Source: Mallotus nudiflorus
Lineage: Eukaryota; Streptophyta; Magnoliopsida; Malpighiales; Euphorbiaceae
Length of the DNA: 64,000 bases
Reading direction: 5' to 3'
Assembly: GCA_947683625.1 (NCBI GenBank)
Contig: CANTUR010000606.1
Span: 248,001 to 312,000, forward strand
Of this stretch, positions 58,826-64,000 are shown piece after piece. Position numbers and translations under genes: made by a program. Position 1 is the stretch's first letter. Each line of letters begins with the position of its first letter. Under the pieces are notes generated by a model. That model saw only the letters and a list, made by a program, of their open reading frames with translations, was not told where the DNA came from and did no database searches.

Positions 58826-61575
58826 ATGCGGATTAATGATGAAAATGATTGCTGCAATTACAGGCCAAGAAAAGGGCATTTTGCATGCAGATTTTCATCT
58901 CCATCTATGAAACTTTTATTGTTTATGGTTCCATTGATTTTTGTTTCTGGGTTTTTTGCTGTCTTGGGTCCTAAATTTTCCACTGATTTTGAGTTTTTAT
59001 CTACTCATTCTTGGCTTATCGTTTCGTCACCAAATGGTAGTGCTTCTTTTCTAAATACTTCTCTTCCACCGGTAGTTTCACATGCAAAGCTGCAGAGTGA
59101 AAGTGAAAGGATAGTCGAAGATTTGCATCCGACTGTGGTCCTCATGGCAGCCAAGGAGGAGGAGATGGCAGCGGTGGCGGCAGTGGCAGCCGTGCAAGTT
59201 GATCATACAGATGAGCTCGCCATGAAGTGGGCTTCTTCTCCCATGCTCCATGTTGTTCAGGTTATAGACATTTTAAGAACTTTAATTTTATTTTTTTTTA
59301 CCTCTGCAGTCAAAATTTTTCTAGAAATTTTGCTGATTTTTTTTTTTTTGCTAAAAATAGAATTACAATTATAGACTTCTTTTTTTTTTTTTTTTTTTAT
59401 TTACCGTATAGGCAAAGTTATTGCTAGGATTTTTTCTGTTTGGATTTCGGGAAAAAAAAATTTCCTCGGTAATAAGGCAGAGAGGCCACAACGTTGTCTC
59501 TACTGTGTGCGCGCGCCTCTTTAAGACATCAAATTCTAATTAACATAGAAAAATAAATGTTGCTAATTAATTAGCTATACCTTTGACGCTTTTTTGGTGA
59601 AACATGTAATTAAGAATTGATTAATGATCTTAAATGTTGCTAATTAATTAGCTATACCTTTGACGCTTTTTTGGTGAAACATGTAATTAAGAAGTAATTA
59701 ATGATCTTAAATTAGCATTTACTACTACTCACCAATGATCTGGCATATACTAATTAATGTTTTGAAATGATAATTCATCTAAATTTTTCATCCCTAATTA
59801 GTGTTTAGTGACTGAAATTATTGTACATTGATTGTTTTCAGAATGCAACTATAGAAAATGATTTGCAAATTTCAAGTAATGGGAGCAGTGTTGCTGCCTT
59901 GACAAATGCTCTCTCCATCAAAAGTAGACGTCAGAAAGAGTTTGCAAATTTAGAAAGGCTTGAAGCTGCTCTCCAAAATGCTCGTACCGTGATAAAAGAT
60001 GCTAGAAATGGAAATCAAACACATGACCCTGAATATGTTCCAGTCGGTCCACTGTATTGGAACTCCAAAGTCTTCCACAGGTGATCTTAATTATTACAAC
60101 CTAATTCCTAAATTATGTATATCTTTTATGTTCATCCATAATAGAAAATCATAGTATATGCCCATATAGCTAGGCTATGTCTGTGATTGCATAAATCCTA
60201 TTTTTCAGTTAAATACAGTACTCTTGGAACTGCTAAACATAATCCTTTTGGATGCAAATTTTTTCGAAATACTCGAAAATAAAATGGTCCGATCTCTTAT
60301 AGAATGGAGCAAAGCTCGCCTATAATGCTAAATCTTTTGTTTTTTTTTTTTTTTTTTGCCACTACAGGAGTTACTTGGAAATGGAAAAACAGTTCAAGGT
60401 CTTTGTCTATGAAGAAGGGGAGCCCCCAGTATTTCACAATGGTCCATGCAAGAGTATATACTCAATGGAAGGAAATTTTATCCACAGAATGGAGATTGAT
60501 GACAAATTCCGGACGAAAGACCCTGAAAAGGCGCATGTTTATTTCCTTCCCTTCAGTGTAGCGATGATGGTCCAGTTTGTTTATGTGCGTGATTCGCATG
60601 ATTTTAGTCCCATAAGGAGAACTGTAAGAGATTATGTCAGTCTCATTGCTGGAAAATATCCCTACTGGAATCGAAGCCTTGGTGCCGACCATTTCATGCT
60701 TGCTTGCCATGATTGGGTAAGCATTCATTACATAAACATTAGCTGTGTTCATTTTTTTTTTTTCAAAATATGATCAAATAGGACAAAGTGGCAATCTAGA
60801 CTCAAAGAATGATTTTACCTTATCAGATGCGCTGGAAGCTCAAACATTTCAAACTGTATTTTAATTTGAAATTCATAATTTATATTCACAGGGGCCAGAA
60901 ACTTCATTTTCCATTCCTTATCTTGCGAAAAATTCAATTCGTGCACTATGCAATGCAAATACATCAGAAAGATTCAAACCCATCAAGGATGTATCCTTCC
61001 CTGAAATCAATCTTCAAACCGGTACAACAAAGGGCTTTATTGGTGGACCATCCCCATCGAAACGACATATCTTGGCCTTCTTTGCTGGAGGACTTCATGG
61101 CCCTATAAGGCCTATCCTTCTTGAGCATTGGGAAGACAAGGATGATGATATGAAGGTGCATCGATACCTTCCTAAAGGTGTATCTTACTATGAAATGATG
61201 AAAAAAAGCAAGTTCTGCCTCTGTCCAAGTGGTTATGAAGTTGCAAGTCCAAGAGTTGTGGAGGCATTGTACACGGGGTGTGTACCGGTGCTGATTTCAG
61301 ACCACTATGTGCCACCTTTCAGCGACGTCTTGAATTGGAGGTCATTCTCTGTTGAGGTTCCAGTGAGCGACATCTCCAACTTGAAGAGAATATTGACAAG
61401 CATATCTCCACGGCAGTATATTAGAATGCAAAGAAGAGTGTTGAAAGTAAGGAGGCATTTTGAGGTTAACTCTCCACCTAAGCGTTATGATGTTTTTCAT
61501 ATGATTCTTCATTCAATTTGGCTTAGAAGGCTCAATGTTAAAATCCATGATGATCAATCATCCATCTCCAGCTGA
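58826..61575 (+). CDS. GT47 exostosin-family glycosyltransferase, four exons
   Basis: Exons 58826-59260, 59842-60080, 60368-60716 and 60892-61575 give about 568 residues; all junctions are GT-AG and keep frame. Residues 28-48 form a signal-anchor (LLLFMVPLIFVSGFFAVLG), so a Golgi type II membrane protein is expected. A low-complexity Ala/Val/Glu patch ends exon 1. Exon 2 has a coiled-coil-like helix (ANLERLEAALQNARTVIKDA) typical of this family. The exostosin domain runs from KQFKVFVYEEGEPPVF (about 233) to the C-terminus. It includes LGADHFMLACHDWGPE, ILAFFAGGLHGPIRP, and the family signature SKFCLCPSGYEVASPRVVEA and GCVPVLISDHYVPPFSDVL. Plant GT47 enzymes add sugars to wall polysaccharides; the acceptor here is unknown. 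No damage is seen. It groups by eye with Arabidopsis At5g03795/At3g07620-like proteins. Confidence 0.93.
59555..59708. repeat. Recent 77-bp tandem duplication in intron 1 of the glycosyltransferase
   Basis: Two copies (59555-59631 and 59632-59708) begin AAATGTTGCTAATTAATTAG and end AATGATCTT. They differ only in a few bases near AAGAATTGATT/AAGAAGTAATT. The near-identity points to a recent duplication. It does not touch the splice sites. Confidence 0.9.
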
Positions 61576-63150
61576 TCAAAGGAAATCGGATAGACATTAT
61601 TAGGTAATCGGATTTAGGGAATTCTTTCTGCTTGATTATATTATGAGGCAATCATCCATTAGCATTAGCAAGTATGTTTATATTTGACAGGGACATGAGA
61701 TTGCACATGTTGATGTAATAGTTCTTTGATTGTGACCTGTAGCTACGTAAGTCTATTAGTTTCCAAATGTTGACAAGTATCCATGCAAGCCTGAGAAAAT
61801 TATGCAGATTTGTAATGTTCATATATCATATCTTGTATTCTTCAGTGCTGCAAAGTAAGATGATCACAAGTTTTGCTTCTAGACAATACTTGATCATAAC
61901 TTGAGATCAAATTTTCCCAGAAGTGAACAGCTACCACGATCAGAATTGTAACCTTACAGCATGAATATTATTAATGTTTTGTTTCTGTTTCTGTTTCCTG
62001 AGTTCAATCCTGAACTAGGCCACCCATGCTGCAACTAAAATTAGCCAAGTTGATCCGCACTTGACACCATTTGTGGTGTCAATCAACTGGGATTAGAAAG
62101 GAATGATAAAATAAATACAACACATTTACACAGATTTTTTTTTTTTTTTTGGGGAAAAGAGGTACTCATATCCTATAATAGTATAAGGGAATTATGTAGA
62201 TGGTACTCAAAGCCAAATATATTTATCTAATAAAATTATTATATTAATTAAATCAAACATGTAATCAACTCTCAAGTCTCAAATTAGAAAAATATTGGAT
62301 GTGATAAAATGCGGCATCTATCAGTAAATCATAAATGGAAAAAATTCAAAAATACCTCTCAGATCTCTTTTATTAGGGACAAAAAAGAAAAATAAAATAT
62401 TTTTATAAGGGTTAAATAGGTTATTTTTAAAAAAATAAAGTGATTATTTGCACATTCGGAATTACAACATATATCAGTATTCCTCAAATTAAACCACTTC
62501 ATTTTGAACTTACAAATTTCATTCACTTGATTATTTATTAAAAGCTATTTTTTTCTATAAGAATTTTGACTAATTTGAGATTTTTTTGTATATATAAGAT
62601 TTAAATTTTAAATTAATTTTTTAAAAAAAAACTTATTGAATGATAAATTTTTATTTCAAATATGCAAAATATAAATACTCAATAGTGATAAATAGAATAC
62701 TTTTATTCGATCGACAAGTACATCAGAAAAAATACTTTTATTCGATATATATTCTTATATTTTAGAGATGCCAACAAATTTTTTTATTTAGTCGTTAGAG
62801 TTTAAGTGGTTTAATTATTCATTATAAAGAAAAAGTAAGAGATATGAGAGTTTAATTGGGTTATTTATATTCATATATCATATTTTTTATCATTTAAACT
62901 ACTTTTGAATGACAAGTTTAAGTTGAATAAATAAGTAGCTAATTATGATTACAAAAAAAAAGTAGAGCTGTACAAGAATCCGAAGGGAACTTTTCCTTTA
63001 TTTCTCTATGTTTTCGTTCAAATCAAAATGCTTCCCTAAAGCCATATGTTTTTGCAGTTTATAAACTTCTTTAATTAGCAAAATAGTTTCCAGACTAATC
63101 ACAACTTTGCTCACTATTAGTCACCCCACCGATGGCACTCCCAAGTGGGA
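61576..63150. other. Intergenic spacer between glycosyltransferase and LEA gene
   Basis: This includes the 3' UTR of the glycosyltransferase (probably to about 61850, by its less AT-rich composition) and AT-rich spacer. A strong hairpin lies at 62048-62088. I see no gene. Confidence 0.5.
62048..62088. repeat. Hairpin with two stacked stems
   Basis: The inner stem is TTGACACCA (62061-62069) with TGGTGTCAA (62074-62082) around TTTG. The outer stem is AGTTGA (62048-62053) with TCAACT (62083-62088). The inner arms are perfect 9-mers. It lies about 470 bp after the glycosyltransferase stop. Its role is unknown. Confidence 0.7.
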
Positions 63151-63153
63151 GGA

Positions 63154-63159
63154 CACGTG
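63154..63159. promoter_or_regulatory. G-box/ABRE-like element of the LEA gene (distal)
   Basis: CACGTG within GGACACGTGTAAAAC. Such elements bind bZIP factors of the ABF/ABI5 type in abscisic-acid-induced genes. It lies 164 bp before the TATA box. Confidence 0.65.
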
Positions 63160-63272
63160 TAAAACACCCACAAACACTAGAATCAACTACATAAATCCTA
63201 ATCCAAATGCTCACTCTGGACAGCTCATGTATATACATTCCGTGTCACCTCTTCATTACCATGTTCATCGTG

Positions 63273-63280
63273 CACGTGGC
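63273..63280. promoter_or_regulatory. ABRE of the LEA gene (proximal)
   Basis: CACGTGGC, an exact match to the strong ABRE core ACGTGGC, 45 bp before the TATA box. Two such elements in one promoter usually suffice for abscisic-acid response; induction in drought or seed maturation is therefore inferred. Confidence 0.75.
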
Positions 63281-63317
63281 ACTCGGACAAATGATCTACT
63301 GCTCGAAAACTATTACT

Positions 63318-63325
63318 TATATAAG
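63318..63325 (+). promoter_or_regulatory. TATA box of the LEA gene
   Basis: TATATAAG, followed by less AT-rich leader sequence. It predicts a transcription start near 63350 and a 5' leader of about 110 bases before the ATG at 63462. Confidence 0.7.
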
Positions 63326-63461
63326 CCCACTACACTTAGCTGCTTGCTCCATCAAAAGCCAGAGCTAAGAGTTACATAATCTACAAGCACTGATCTTCAC
63401 AACTGAATTGCTATTTGTTTTGTTGATTTCTTGAGTGGAAGAGCTTAAGCTTTGATAGACA

Positions 63462-64000
63462 ATGGCATCGTGGCAAGAGAAGGAGCAGAGAGCAGAGGCA
63501 GAGACAATACAAGCGGCTGCTGATTTAGGTGATGCTAATACACGAAGAGAAAACGAGGAAAGATCTAAAATGGAGGAGACAACGACTGATCAAACACAGC
63601 AACAAGAAGCAGCATCACCAGGCGTTATTGGGTCTGTACTAAAGAAAGTTTCTGATACTTATGAGCATGCTAAAGAAGCTGTTATCGGTAAAAGCCAAGA
63701 AACTGCTGAGAAAACGGAAGAGGCTAAAGGTTCAGCAGCAGAGAAGGCTCAAGAGTATAAAGATTTCACTTCTGAGAAAGCTAAAGAAAAGAAGGATGCT
63801 GCTGCAGAGAAGCTTGAAGAAACGAAAGGAGGTGCAGAACAAAAAGCAGGTGAGAGCAAAGAATCGACAAAGGAGAAGTTAGGAGAGTACGCAGATAAGG
63901 CAAAAGAAACTAAAGAATCGACAAAGGAGAAGCTGGGTGAGTATACAGATCGTGCGTCTGAGAAGGCGAAAGAGACTACAGAATTTGCAAAGGAGAGGGC
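63462..64000 (+). CDS. LEA group 3 (LEA_4-type) protein, cut by the window end
   Basis: The ATG at 63462 is the first ATG after the TATA box. It opens MASWQEKEQRAEAETIQAAA, continuing for 179 codons to the edge with no stop. The protein is very rich in Lys, Glu, Ala and Thr, has no Cys, and from about residue 80 consists of 11-residue amphipathic repeats (AEKTEEAKGSA, SEKAKEKKDAA, AEKLEETKGGA). An 18-residue unit (ESTKEKLGEYADKAKETK) is repeated almost exactly next to itself. Such proteins are disordered in water, become helical on drying and protect membranes and enzymes. There is no signal peptide. The ABREs upstream fit stress or seed expression. The C-terminus and any intron are outside the window. 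Confidence 0.9.
   Translation, partial: MASWQEKEQRAEAETIQAAADLGDANTRRENEERSKMEETTTDQTQQQEAASPGVIGSVLKKVSDTYEHAKEAVIGKSQETAEKTEEAKGSAAEKAQEYKDFTSEKAKEKKDAAAEKLEETKGGAEQKAGESKESTKEKLGEYADKAKETKESTKEKLGEYTDRASEKAKETTEFAKER

Noticed and set aside
60462..60752. 96-codon frame on the minus strand
   Set aside because: It is antisense to exon 3 of the glycosyltransferase, whose forward frame carries clear exostosin motifs.
63661..63882. 73-codon lysine/arginine-rich frame
   Set aside because: It is the +1 shadow of the LEA repeats; the frame from 63462 has the 11-residue pattern and a proper start.
1..64000. A new multi-gene system or biosynthetic cluster
   Set aside because: The intact genes (lipid-transfer-type, GT47, LEA) are unrelated, far apart and separately promoted. 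The other coding text is transposon-derived or pseudogenic.

Overview
The window looks like nuclear DNA of a flowering plant, probably a eudicot. It is AT-rich, the genes are sparse and contain introns, and most of the sequence is decayed retrotransposons. The three recognisable intact genes belong to standard plant families: an eight-cysteine lipid-transfer-type protein (3302-3788, minus), a GT47 exostosin-family glycosyltransferase (58826-61575, plus), and a LEA group 3 protein cut by the window end (63462-64000, plus). A fourth gene, a GH35 beta-galactosidase on the minus strand, is a pseudogene broken apart by transposons.

Layout. 1-2488: repeat DNA, including one copy of a long LTR family with TGTCTACA ends. 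3302-3866: lipid-transfer gene and its TATA box, followed by a MITE-like segment, a tRNA-type SINE and a Mutator-type element (4495-5632). 5645-24690: a first nest. A hAT-like MITE is split by an old L1-type LINE (6064-24432, 14-bp target duplication). The LINE is split by an Athila-type Gypsy element on the minus strand (6749-17140) and again by a solo LTR (21324-23598, exact target duplication AGATC).

25640-46212: beta-galactosidase pseudogene pieces enclosing a second, deeper nest. A Copia gag (plus) is split by a Gypsy-type element on the minus strand (26846-43714). One LTR of that element is split by a Tekay/Del-type chromovirus (27792-35337, plus) and by another LTR of the same Tekay family (from 35797). 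That LTR is in turn split by a third Tekay-family solo LTR (36572-40414, exact duplication AAACT). Removing the insertions in order joins the interrupted reading frames and gives the relative order of events.

46326-50340: a second Copia element (minus), with a three-LTR TRIM inside its RNase H region (46870-47463, exact duplication CATAC). 50341-58800: AT-rich intergenic DNA with a second Mutator-like element and a second three-LTR TRIM (56824-57338) whose internal domain is only 33 bp. 58826-64000: the glycosyltransferase gene, a spacer with a strong hairpin, and the LEA gene with two ABRE/G-box elements and a TATA box.

The three intact genes do not form a pathway or cluster. I found no operon, CRISPR array, tRNA or rRNA gene. 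The main interest is the transposon stratigraphy, the two tandem TRIMs, and unusual palindromic or repeated modules inside LTRs. All family assignments were made by reading motifs, without database searches.
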